Position numbers and translations under genes: made by a program. A stretch of DNA of 64,000 nucleotides from Heterobasidion occidentale (lineage: Eukaryota > Basidiomycota > Agaricomycetes > Russulales > Bondarzewiaceae): contig JBCAQO010000014.1 of the NCBI GenBank assembly GCA_039111635.1, positions 682,001-746,000 on the forward strand, written 5' to 3'. This document shows, piece by piece, positions 50,217-58,612 of the stretch. Each line of letters starts with the position of its first letter. Position 1 is the first letter of the stretch. The notes under the pieces were generated by a model. It ran no database searches. It saw nothing but the letters and a program-made list of their open reading frames with translations, and was not told the DNA's origin.

Positions 50217-50609
50217 TTCCGCAAACTCAATAATAGGACCGTTGTATAGCTCGGGATCGAGTTGACCGTTGGCCACAGGGGCACTGTGGTCGTTCGAGTC
50301 GATGTCACCTTCAAGGACACCTTGGTCAGCGGGATTGAGGTCGTCACTGCTAGAGCCATCAGAGGCAGAATCGACCTCGTCATCGCTGAGATTTCTGGGG
50401 TCGATGGGAACGAGGTTGTCGTCAGACGGACTGGTGATGTTCTCATCTGCCTTTTTGTTCGCTATTCTGCGCCTCTGAACGTCCATATCCACGAGGAGCA
50501 TGTGCTGGAGACCCGGTGGGCGAGATTCGAGGGGGAAATAATCCTTGGCGGTGTCGTCTGAATAATAGACTTTGGGTGGTCCAAAACCCGTGATTTCAGT
50601 GACTTTCAT
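49186..50609 (-). pseudogene. Broken LRR-like (possibly F-box type) gene
   Basis: One minus-strand frame from 50609 reads MKVTEITGFGPPKVYYSDD, an acidic stretch (EDEDEDEDEDED) and EVLDGLRPRHLGLECGCCEE, then meets an in-frame TAA at 49935-49937. The same frame reopens at once as WPLESMSIYGAAGVKLNSL. It continues with LRR-like SLRRLVILENDAL, SLEELKISS and STLRSLDLAMSGL. Near 49435-49455 it must shift one base to continue as PNLKTWSFNLDVAKKVNLLE, and it ends through an intron at about 49186 (LELSDED-stop). With a nonsense codon, a frameshift and a transposon abutting the 5' end, it is probably non-functional. No F-box is visible in what remains. Confidence 0.65.
50169..50216 (-). repeat. CTCGTC hexamer repeat encoding an Asp/Glu run
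   Basis: CTCGTC tandem repeat within the broken LRR-like gene, reading alternating Glu-Asp on the minus strand. Confidence 0.75.
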
Positions 50610-50640
50610 TATGTTGTAGGATCCCGGCGTATGCTATAAG

Positions 50641-50830
50641 AGGTCCGATCCAAAATCACCAAATTTTGGCCTTTCCGTGGGGGTGATTTTGGGCCCAATC
50701 CGTGGAGATTAGGATCGGGGTTGCCCTGTTGACCTGATTCCGTACGCACTATTGATCAAACCTCCGCTGACACTGTTTCCGTGGGCATAATTGGATCGAA
50801 CCTCAAAAACGGTGCTTTCCGTCAGAACTA
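50641..50830. repeat. Subterminal repeats, left end of second TIR element
   Basis: Several copies of a block TTTCCGT(G)GG...GGAT(C/T)G(G/A)ACCTC: TTTCCGTGGGGGTGATTTTG near 50673, GGAGATTAGGATCGGGG near 50703, TTTCCGTGGGCATAATTGGA near 50779 followed by TCGAACCTC. Confidence 0.65.
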
Positions 50831-50960
50831 ATGTAGAAGAGGGTCATTCAAGAGCACTATGTTCTGCATTTTACAAATGCAACCCACACATCTTGAGCAC
50901 AATATAAATATGAGAGGAATCTGGGCCTCAAAATGTTGAGACAGACAGCTTACATGCCCG

Positions 50961-50965
50961 ATAGC
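50961..50965. repeat. 5-bp target duplication ATAGC, left
   Basis: Matches 61732-61736 exactly; 5 bp is usual for gypsy integration. Confidence 0.9.
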
Positions 50966-51335
50966 TGTTATGACTTGACCGATTGGAGCCCGTCGGGGCT
51001 GGTCTATCCGATGGTTCAAGCATCACATGCTAGGCGGCTTCACCATGGAGCGTACATCAAGGTATTCGGATGTCCTTACGGTCCGACTGAACCGATGGTT
51101 CCTCAAGACATCGGTATAGGATATATGGGAAGGGTCAATGATACAGCGGATTGATAAGGCAGGCATTCACATGCCATGGGCTTAGGGCTTATGGGTAAGC
51201 ACCTCGTCGCACCAGGATGGATAGGTGCGACTGGAGAAGTACAAGAGTAGGCGCCGGCTGAGAAAGACGGCGACCATAGCTCTCCTGGGATGGGTACCCG
51301 GAGAAGCACGGACTCTTACCCTATACCCTATACAG

Positions 51336-51343
51336 TATATAAG
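51336..51343 (+). promoter_or_regulatory. LTR TATA box
   Basis: TATATAAG inside the 5' LTR; a start 25-35 bp downstream would fall at about 51361-51371, just at AGTCTATTCT. The same box is in the 3' LTR at about 61471. Confidence 0.7.
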
Positions 51344-51388
51344 GCCCATAGAATAGGCTGAGGATCTTCAGTCTATTCTCTTCGTTTA

Positions 51389-51510
51389 CCACTGTCTTCC
51401 TACAGTGGAACCTTCGTTTGTTCGTATCTTCCTATACGGACACTTCGTTCCCTACCGTCTTCCTACGGTAGAATAATCATTAAAACTTCCTGTATCACAG
51501 CCTGATACAG
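51389..51510 (+). repeat. LTR hairpin array with constant CTTCCT loops
   Basis: Three hairpins in a row, each with hexaloop CTTCCT but a different stem: CCACTGT/ACAGTGG (51389-51408), CGTAT/ATACG (51423-51438), CTACCGT/ACGGTAG (51452-51471). Each is preceded by a (C)TTCGTT block. A fourth, CTGTATCA/TGATACAG with loop CAGCC, lies at 51490-51510. The region is in the predicted 5' leader of the transcript and is repeated in the 3' LTR at 61524-61645. Confidence 0.85.
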
Positions 51511-51598
51511 TTGAGACTATCCCCACCACTCAGTCCATCGTGCGACCTAGGGAAGAACCTGTTACTCTTGGGTTATCGAACGAGCAGTTCGTAACACT

Positions 51599-51608
51599 AG
51601 AATAGACT
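51599..51608 (+). promoter_or_regulatory. Primer-binding site, probably self-primed
   Basis: AGAATAGACT, starting 2 nt after the 5' LTR, is the exact reverse complement of AGTCTATTCT at 51370-51379, at the predicted 5' end of the transcript. No match to a tRNA 3' end was apparent. Tf1 and related chromoviruses prime this way. Confidence 0.65.
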
Positions 51609-52082
51609 TGCTTTTGCCCCTACCTTGCACCACACCTTGCTTGCTGCCACACTCTTTCTCACAACCCTCATCGGTGGCATAGACCCCCACCGGAGAGTGT
51701 TACTTCACACACCCTGGAGCAAGACCTAGGCCTAGGATATCCACCAGGCACTAGACGAACCAACAACCAACTCCGACAAGATAATCGTCTTATCCATCAA
51801 AGGGGAAACCATTGGTATTATTCCGACACCAATCGATTAGCCCCTCCAAACTTTGATAACTGCTCATACCGAGAAGGACGATATTTCTTCACAAGAGAAG
51901 ACGGAACAGAAGCTGAGTGGGCTTGGGACGAAACAGCAGAAGACTGGGTAGAGCCACCCCAGTATAGGAACCCCGAACCGGAAATCCCGGACACCTCGGA
52001 GGAAGAAGAAGGAACATCCGAGTCCGAATCCTCGGATATTCAAACACCGATCAATACCCGAGCCATCGAAAGAAATAACAAT

Positions 52083-53297
52083 ATGGCAGACATTACAGCT
52101 CCCCCTACGACAGTATCATCTGGAAGGGGCAAGCTTAGACTCCCCGATAATTTCGACGGAGATAGAACACGATCACAGAAGTTTATCGTGAATTGCCTCC
52201 TCCTTTTCACAGTAGAATCAGACCGGTACAGGACGGATGAAGACAAGGTTTCCCTTGCCCTCTCGTGCATGAGATACGGAACGGCGGGTATATGGGCAGA
52301 AAACTTCCTAAAGAAGACAGTTGGGGCAGAGCCGCCTCGAGATCTCGGGACTTGGGCCGATTTCCTTGTCAAGTTTAGGCTTCAATTCAAGGAAACGAAC
52401 CTTACGGACAAGGCCCGAAGCGCTCTCATGTCCTTCTCTCAAGGGAAGATGACGGTGGACGAATACTCCAATCAGTTCGCCCTTATAGCCGCCGATGCCG
52501 ACATCACCGACAAGGAACAAGTTCCTTACTTCCAGAGAGGGCTCGACCCAAGGGTCATGGACAAGATCTATGACAAGGAAACTCCGCCAAACGACACGAT
52601 CCAAGACTGGATCAATACCGCCTGTGAAATAGATGGACGGCTGAGAGCCCGAAGTGCTCAAAAGGCGATCCTCGCTAACTCCACCTCATTCCGAAGCGAT
52701 TTCCTTAATCGTTTTTACCACCAACCCGCTCTCCGTTACAACTCCACCACCGCACCTCGCAGAATGAACAACCAAGTGGTTGACATGGACATTGACGCCT
52801 CTCGAAAGCGAGATGCCGCTCGCCAGAAGCGCACCTATGACGGCAAGCCCTCCACCCATTGTTTTAACTGTGGAAAAGAGGGACATTGGGCGAATAAATG
52901 TCCTTCCCCTCGTAGAGGCATTCCCCCTGCTAGAGGAAATCCGCGCAGACAGATACGTGGAGGAGGTAGAAGAACTCGCGCTACAGGCTTGGAGGATGAA
53001 GACGATCAAGAATCCGCGCTGGGAGACGATGCGGGACTACATAGAGGATTGGAGGAGGGGAGTTCTTATGGCCACCACGGTTGGGTATCACAACCTAGTC
53101 ATCCGGTGGAACGTCAGGACCCTCCCTCAAAGAATGGAGGATCACGCCAGAGCGATGGAGAGCGCTACGTACCGCCTAACGGACGACGAAGCAACGGACC
53201 CGTCCGTGATATTAATGGCGTCCGAGCGCTCTTCAGAGAAGTAGGGAAGGCAGAGGCCCAGCAGATGTTGACAGATTTAACGAAGGATTTTTCCTGA
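52083..53297 (+). CDS. Gag polyprotein
   Basis: Structural protein of the retroelement. Starts MADITAPPTTVSSGRGKLRL at 52083; the frame is also open for about 250-400 bp upstream without an ATG (acidic, EEEEGTSESESSD), as in related gag genes. Capsid-like region includes LRLPDNFDGDRTRSQKF, DLGTWADFLVKFRLQF and MTVDEYSNQFALIA. The nucleocapsid zinc knuckle CFNCGKEGHWANKC (CCHC) is at about residue 262. The C-terminal tail is low complexity and ends LTKDFS-stop, where a T5 run precedes the stop and the -1 frame is open into protease. Confidence 0.93.
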   Translation: MADITAPPTTVSSGRGKLRLPDNFDGDRTRSQKFIVNCLLLFTVESDRYRTDEDKVSLALSCMRYGTAGIWAENFLKKTVGAEPPRDLGTWADFLVKFRLQFKETNLTDKARSALMSFSQGKMTVDEYSNQFALIAADADITDKEQVPYFQRGLDPRVMDKIYDKETPPNDTIQDWINTACEIDGRLRARSAQKAILANSTSFRSDFLNRFYHQPALRYNSTTAPRRMNNQVVDMDIDASRKRDAARQKRTYDGKPSTHCFNCGKEGHWANKCPSPRRGIPPARGNPRRQIRGGGRRTRATGLEDEDDQESALGDDAGLHRGLEEGSSYGHHGWVSQPSHPVERQDPPSKNGGSRQSDGERYVPPNGRRSNGPVRDINGVRALFREVGKAEAQQMLTDLTKDFS

Positions 53298-53299
53298 CC

Positions 53300-54610
53300 T
53301 CTCCTTCACCAGCCGAAGAGAGGGGGTCAAGAAAACCCGAGTATGATTCCCCGTCATGTATTCGAATTGGAGCAATGAACAGCCACATCATTACCCCCAT
53401 TCGACTTGACGTGCGACTGACAACTCGAGGAAGAAGCGCTGGAGCCAGAGCCACCATCGACTCAGCCTGCGAAGGGATTTTGGTGAACGAAAAATGGGTA
53501 CGAAGACATAACCTTCCGACCTATCCTTTAAACCGCCTTATCCGCGTTCGCAATGTCGATGATACCATCAACCGAGCAGGCCTCATTCGACGAGGCTTAG
53601 ACGCAAATCTCACCGTAAAGGACAGACGGGGGAGATACCACACTGAACGCGTCCAAATGTTTATCACCAATCTAGGGAAAGACGACATGCTCCTAGGAAC
53701 AGATTGGCTGAAATACCACGACCCCTCCATCGGGTGGAGGCGCCGTGAAGTACACTTTGATCGATGCCCCGCAGATTGCCAACAACCGTACGGTTTTACC
53801 AAGGCAAGGGAAGAGCCTACCAAGAAGGCATGGCTAGCGAAACTACGCGGCGACAAGGTTCCTCAACGGACGAAACCGCATCTTGTCTCTGGGCCGGTAG
53901 GACCTTCGTGGACTTGGACTAAAGAACAGTGGAAACAAGTCCCAGCGAAGGAATGGAAGACTCGGCTCTTGGAAACGCTCGAGCATAGAACCCGACAACG
54001 CGAGGCTCGGGAATGGCTCGAGGAAAGAAAGGCCGAAGAGGAGGAACACCGGCGAACTTCGAAAAAGGACGCTCAGGACGAAGCCTCAAGAAAAGTCGCC
54101 AAGAAGGCGCAAATATTGTTTGACTCCTCCGCTACGGATAGCGGAGAAGAACCCGTCATCAGGAAGGTAGCACCCGAACCCTCGGGATTTGCTAGCTTTG
54201 ACGAAGACCTAGAGGAGGAAATCGACACGACCGATCTAAAGGACCGTGTGCCGACAGAGTATCACTCTTACCTCGACATTTTCAGCGAGAGGCGATCACA
54301 ACGACTCCCCAAACACACGATCTGGGACCATGCGATAAATCTCAAACCGTCATTCAAACCCCAAGCTCCAAGGATATTTCCCTTGAGCCCGGATAAACAC
54401 GACGAGCTAGGAAAATTCGTCAAGGAACACCTTTCTAGAGGGACCATACGTCGGTCAACGGCACCTAGCGCAGCCTCCTTCTTTTTCATAAACAAGAAGG
54501 ATGGAAAATTACGCCCGGTACAGGATTATCGCCACCTTAATGAATACACCATTCGAGATGTTACCCCCTTGCCTCTAATCCAGGAACTCTTGGATATTAT
54601 TCGAGGGCAA
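53300..54610 (+). CDS. Pol, part 1: protease and start of reverse transcriptase
   Basis: Open in the -1 frame relative to gag from the gag end; first Met at 53375 (MNSHIITPIRLDVRL). Aspartic protease region: ATIDSACEGILVNEKWV, with DSA at the active site where DSG/DTG is usual, then MLLGTDWLKYHDPSIGW. A long Lys/Glu linker follows. RT starts LPKHTIWDHAINLKP, ASFFFINKKDGKLRPVQDYR, HLNEYTIRDVTPLPLIQELL, then the frame breaks at a GGG run (54605-54607). Past that point this frame runs to a spurious stop at 54694. Confidence 0.88.
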
Positions 54611-54611
54611 C

Positions 54612-55795
54612 GGTGTTCTCAAAATTGGATGTTCGGTGGGGATATAACAACGTGCGCATCAAGGAAGGGGACGAGTCCAAGGCAGCGTTCGTAACGCCCC
54701 TAGGACTGTTTGAACCCACGGTAATGTTCTTTGGGCTGTGCAATTCCCCAGGGACCTTCCAGGCCATGATGAACATGATCTTTCAAGAACTCATCTTGGC
54801 CCGGAAAATTGCGGTATATATGGATGACATCCTCATCTTCACCAGGACCACGGCAGAACACATCGTGATCGTTCGACGAGTTCTCCAAATCCTACGCGAC
54901 AATGATCTGTATCTCAAACCAGAGAAATGCGAGTTCCACAAGGAAAAGCTGAACTACTTGGGATACACGATTTCAAAAGATCACGTCGCCATGGAAGATT
55001 CGAAGGTGGAAGCAATCCAGGAATGGCCCATCCCTCGCACAGTCAGAGACATCCGTTCCTTCTTAGGTCTAGGGAATTTCTATCGGCGATTCATTGACAA
55101 GTTTTCCTTGATCGCGCGACCCCTACATGACCTCACCAAGAAGGACACAAAGTGGGACTGGACGACGAGTTGCCAACAGGCTTTTGATCGATTAAAGAAA
55201 GCCTTCGTCAGTCAACCCGTCCTAATATACCCAGACCCGATGCGCCCATACCGGCTTGTCACCGACGCCTCCCTCTCCGCATACGGTGCAGTCCTCTTAC
55301 AGGAAGGACCTGATAATGACTGGCACCCAGTGGCATACCTCTCGGGCTCGTTTTCACCGCCCGAAAGGAATTACGACGTACATGATCGCGAACTCCTGGC
55401 AATCATCAAGGCGCTGGAACACTGGAAACACTACCTCGAAGGCGCCAGGCATCCCTTTGAGGTCTGGACAGACCACAAGAACCTGGAACACTTTCAGACG
55501 GCGCGAGACCTATCAAGGCGACAAGCGCGCTGGAGTCTGTTTTTGTCCAGATTTGACTTCCAGCTCAGCTATAAAGCTGGAACGACTAACCATGCAGATG
55601 CTCTGTCCAGGCGTCCAGACCTTAGTGAGGGGGTGGAATCTGATAACAAGGCACAGACTCTGCTTCCGTCCAGACTTTTCACCGAGTCCAGCGAAACCCT
55701 GGTAGATTCCAGCGAAAGCATACACGTCAAGGCAACAGAAATTGTATCCTCGGACATCCTCTCCCTTATCCGACAGTCACGCTCGAACATGACTG
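54612..55795 (+). CDS. Pol, part 2: reverse transcriptase and RNase H
   Basis: Continues from part 1 one base out of phase: FSKLDVRWGYNNVRIKEGDE, FGLCNSPGTFQAMMN, and the catalytic YMDD of VYMDDILIF. Thumb LKPEKCEFHKEKLNYLGYTI and IRSFLGLGNFYRRFIDKF; RNase H LVTDASLSAYGAVLLQEG, YDVHDRELLAIIKALEHWKH, VWTDHKNLEHF and AGTTNHADALSRRPDL. The family order is intact. The frame must shift again at about 55795 to continue; beyond it this frame runs to an unrelated stop at 55959. Confidence 0.9.
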
Positions 55796-56042
55796 CTAGT
55801 GGATGTCTCCCTCAAGAAGCTTTTGGACAAAGGACCAAAAGCAATGAAAGGTCTCTTAGGGAAATGGACACACGAAGACGGCATCACAAGGCGAGACGGT
55901 TACATATGCGTCCCAAGAGACAATCTTCTCCGGCGGACAATTGTCAAAGCACACCATGATACGATGGCTACAGGACACCCAGGACGAGCGAAAACCTTGG
56001 AATTGGTACAACGTCATTACTGGTGGTCGAGCATTGACCAAG
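55796..56042 (+). CDS. Pol, part 3: H2C2 integrase zinc-binding region
   Basis: A third phase carries LLGKWTHEDGITRRDGYICV, then HHDTMATGHPGRAKTLELVQ and RHYWW, the H2 half of the H2C2 finger. The C2 half (DGCAVCQSTK) follows in another phase, so a further one-base break lies near 56036-56044. Confidence 0.8.
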
Positions 56043-57227
56043 TTCGTCCATCAATATGTGGATGGATGCGCGGTTTGCCAGTCCACCAAGAACCTTCCTC
56101 ACAAGACCCATCCGCCAATCCACCCATTGGAAACCACGAACGTACCGTGGCGTTTTATCTCCACCGACTTCGTAACAGACCTCCCGGAAAGCAGAGGGTA
56201 CGACTCGATAAATGTGGTGGTGGACCAGGGTCTGTCAAAAGGAATAGTCATAACCCCGTGCAAGAAGACAATCACGGCCGAAGAAACCACGACGCTCTTC
56301 CAGGATAACGTGTTCAAACGTTACGGTCTACCAACCAAAGTGGTATCCGACAGAGGACCTCAATTTGCGGCCAAATTCACGCGAGAACTATGGAAGGGCT
56401 TAGGAATCACTCCGGCCCTCAGCACGGCTTATCACCCCCAGACGGACGGAGAAACAGAACGGGTTAATCAAGAGATCGAGCAATTCTTGCGCGTATTCTG
56501 CAATTACCACCAAGATAACTGGGTGGATTTGATCCCCTTCGCAGAATTCTCCCACAACACCCGAAGACACTCCGCTACAGGGAAATCGCCGTTTGAAGTT
56601 CTTTATGGATTCAACCCGCCGTATTCGGTGGACTCAGCGCTGGAGACCAAGGTGCCCGCGGTAACTGAACGCTTACAGTTAATCAAGGAAGTCCAAGAGG
56701 AAGCAGCTGCCAGCCTACAGATAGCGGCGCAGCACGCCAAAGACCGGGACCTATACCGGAAACTTCCGCAGTGGGAAACAGGAACCCAAGTTTGGTTAGA
56801 AGGAACCCATATTCGGACGACTCATCCGAAGTTCAAACTGGCACCTAGGCGTTATGGTCCTTTCCAAGTGACCGAAAGAATTGGCCCCTTGGCTTATCGG
56901 CTGAAAATACCTGAAACATGGAAGATACATCCGGTATTTCATGCCTCCGTGCTCACCGAATATCATGAGACAGAAGCCCATGGGGAGAACTTTCCCAGAC
57001 CAGCACCAGAAATCTTGAATGAAGAAGAACACTACGAAGTAGAGACCATTCTAGATTCTAGGCGCCAGGGACGAGGAACCAAATACCTCGTCAAGTGGGT
57101 CGGATACTCCGAAGCGGATAACACTTGGGAGCCCTTTGCCCTCCTCAAAGATTCGGCCGAGGAGGCGCTTCGGGAGTTTCACGAAAGCTACCCCAACAAG
57201 CCCCGACCCGCGGCGATTAAGCTGTGA
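56043..57227 (+). CDS. Pol, part 4: integrase core and chromodomain
   Basis: KFVHQYVDGCAVCQSTK, then the DDE core: FISTDFVTDLPESRGYDSI (first Asp), KVVSDRGPQFAAKFTREL (second Asp), TAYHPQTDGETERVNQEIE (Glu), then HNTRRHSATGKSPFEVLYG. After the GPFQVTERIGPLAYRLKIP barrel comes HPVFHASVL and a chromodomain: YEVETILDSRRQGRGTKYLV, KWVGYSEADNTWEP, with the aromatic residues that read methyl-lysine. Ends at 57227 (PRPAAIKL-stop). Marks the element as a chromovirus, whose integration is usually guided to heterochromatin. Confidence 0.95.
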   Translation, partial: FVHQYVDGCAVCQSTKNLPHKTHPPIHPLETTNVPWRFISTDFVTDLPESRGYDSINVVVDQGLSKGIVITPCKKTITAEETTTLFQDNVFKRYGLPTKVVSDRGPQFAAKFTRELWKGLGITPALSTAYHPQTDGETERVNQEIEQFLRVFCNYHQDNWVDLIPFAEFSHNTRRHSATGKSPFEVLYGFNPPYSVDSALETKVPAVTERLQLIKEVQEEAAASLQIAAQHAKDRDLYRKLPQWETGTQVWLEGTHIRTTHPKFKLAPRRYGPFQVTERIGPLAYRLKIPETWKIHPVFHASVLTEYHETEAHGENFPRPAPEILNEEEHYEVETILDSRRQGRGTKYLVKWVGYSEADNTWEPFALLKDSAEEALREFHESYPNKPRPAAIKL

Positions 57228-57807
57228 AAGAGTATATAAAGGAGAACGACTCTCCTTTATCGAAAGGAAGGATATCCTCCCCAGCACATGTCCGACCACT
57301 CCTCCCTTGATTACTCCCCAGGATGCGCTATGCTCATCTATGAAGGAACTACCTCTTCACCCTCAAGGAACCCCTCACCCGACATCATTTTGGCCGTGGC
57401 CAACCCCGACACTGGACGACCTGGCCAAGGCGGCCACCCAGCGTCTTCAGAGGGAGTTTCCATACCAGTCTCCTCCCGTTTCCCCACGCTCACCGCCGAA
57501 GATCAAGCGGAACTACGAACCGCATCTTGGATTGAGGGAACTCATGACGAGCACGATGAGAGACGTCAAGAAGAAGGAGGACCTACTCCGCCAACGCCTC
57601 CGCAACCGACGACAACGTTGGCTCAAGGAAACGCAAGACCGGAGACGAGAGGTAGCGGAGGACAAAGAAACCATGCAAGTTTGGCAACGCCTACAGTTAC
57701 TGAGGCAGGTATACGCGAATCAGCAGCGATTAGTGCATCGGCTGCCAGGACCAGAGGACCCCCTGTCGGTGGTGGAAATCTGCACCCCCGAGAATTGGAA
57801 GGATTAG
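57136..57807 (+). CDS. Overlapping frame after integrase, basic/charged, unidentified
   Basis: Overlaps the integrase end and the 406-codon frame. Its 3' half looks coding: TLDDLAKAATQRLQREFPYQ, MTSTMRDVKKKEDLLRQRLR, NRRQRWLKETQDRRREVAED, then VWQRLQLLRQVYANQQRL, a charged helix. It stops at 57807. Either this or the overlapping frame could be the genuine one over 57290-57807. Confidence 0.35.
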   Translation: MPSSKIRPRRRFGSFTKATPTSPDPRRLSCERVYKGERLSFIERKDILPSTCPTTPPLITPQDALCSSMKELPLHPQGTPHPTSFWPWPTPTLDDLAKAATQRLQREFPYQSPPVSPRSPPKIKRNYEPHLGLRELMTSTMRDVKKKEDLLRQRLRNRRQRWLKETQDRRREVAEDKETMQVWQRLQLLRQVYANQQRLVHRLPGPEDPLSVVEICTPENWKD

Positions 57808-58508
57808 GAGATGCGCTGCTTCAGCGAACCACAATCTCGGCGGGCAACCAGGGAGCGAGAACAGTGACGTTCCCCGGCGCCTCGCAGACGCAAGCGACCA
57901 GGTCAGGCTTTTGGCCTATGCCGACGATCATCGAGCGGCCTCCTGGTATGCCAGAGGAAATAATGGCGCATACGCCCTACTCATCCATCCCGACGAATTC
58001 TCCTCCTTCATCAACCTGGAGCTCTTACCCGCCCTCATCTCGAGCACAGATCCAGTACTCTCTCCTCACCCCCAGCCCGTTCGAATTGACCCATTCCGCG
58101 TCCAAACAGAGGACGACGAAGCCAGCAGAACTGTGCCGGCAACAACCAGTCGAGACGCAGCCACCCAGACAGAATATGTCTGGACTACGGTACAACGACA
58201 GGCGCGACGAGATCGAGAGACCCTTCCTCCCGTATCGACAGGACAATCCACCGGGCAGGACGCCGGAGGTAGCAATGAGGAGCATCCTCCAAGGTATAGG
58301 AGGGACGAGAGACGAGGGAATCCGAGGACAAGAGCGACACCCGAACCCGGCCGAGGCAGTTTTAGAAGAACTCGACCGAGAGATTCGCCGGCTCCAAACC
58401 GTCCTCGAGATAATCGACCTGAGGGAACGCATCCTCACTTTGGCAGGCGAGCTCAAGTCCGCCAGCGACCAGCTCAGCGAACTGCTGCCTGGACTCGAGC
58501 GGAACTAG
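57288..58508 (+). CDS. Extra post-integrase frame, 406 codons, unidentified
   Basis: Open from MSDHSSLDYSPGCAMLIYE at 57288 to 58508. The first two thirds are Pro/Ser/Thr-rich; the end is a clear amphipathic coiled coil (EAVLEELDREIRRLQTVLEI, then IDLRERILTLAGELKSASDQ) with leucine-type spacing and GC-rich third positions. Not part of the usual gypsy gene set. No transmembrane segment or signal peptide, so not envelope-like. Confidence 0.45.
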   Translation: MSDHSSLDYSPGCAMLIYEGTTSSPSRNPSPDIILAVANPDTGRPGQGGHPASSEGVSIPVSSRFPTLTAEDQAELRTASWIEGTHDEHDERRQEEGGPTPPTPPQPTTTLAQGNARPETRGSGGQRNHASLATPTVTEAGIRESAAISASAARTRGPPVGGGNLHPRELEGLGDALLQRTTISAGNQGARTVTFPGASQTQATRSGFWPMPTIIERPPGMPEEIMAHTPYSSIPTNSPPSSTWSSYPPSSRAQIQYSLLTPSPFELTHSASKQRTTKPAELCRQQPVETQPPRQNMSGLRYNDRRDEIERPFLPYRQDNPPGRTPEVAMRSILQGIGGTRDEGIRGQERHPNPAEAVLEELDREIRRLQTVLEIIDLRERILTLAGELKSASDQLSELLPGLERN

Positions 58509-58612
58509 ACGCATGGAACGAGGTCGACAATGGGAATTACGACGATGCCGACCCATACTACCGACCCGACGAGGGATACGGAGATTTCGGGGACATCGGC
58601 GGAGGATATTAG
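57911..58612 (+). CDS. Overlapping frame, acidic C-terminus, unidentified
   Basis: Starts MAYADDHRAASWYARGNNG; continues ALLIHPDEFSSFINLELLPA, an Arg-rich middle, and ends AELDAWNEVDNGNYDDADPY, then GYGDFGDIGGGY-stop at 58612. Overlaps the 406-codon frame over about 600 bp in a different phase. Could be the real continuation of the 57136-57807 frame after a frameshift. Confidence 0.35.
   Translation: MAYADDHRAASWYARGNNGAYALLIHPDEFSSFINLELLPALISSTDPVLSPHPQPVRIDPFRVQTEDDEASRTVPATTSRDAATQTEYVWTTVQRQARRDRETLPPVSTGQSTGQDAGGSNEEHPPRYRRDERRGNPRTRATPEPGRGSFRRTRPRDSPAPNRPRDNRPEGTHPHFGRRAQVRQRPAQRTAAWTRAELDAWNEVDNGNYDDADPYYRPDEGYGDFGDIGGGY

Larger units (their letters stand above)
50966..51596 (+). 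repeat. 5' LTR (631 bp)
   Basis: Begins TGTTATGACTTGACC and ends GAGCAGTTCGTAACA (TG...CA). Contains the TATA box TATATAAG at 51336 and an array of hairpins downstream of the predicted transcription start. Four substitutions against the 3' copy: two near the start (GATTGGA/GATCGGG), one at about 51115 (CGGTA/CAGTA) and one at about 51216 (CCAGG/CTAGG). Confidence 0.96.

Noticed and set aside
57288..58508. Post-integrase frame as an envelope gene
   Set aside because: No signal peptide, no transmembrane segment and no Cys pattern typical of env-like proteins.
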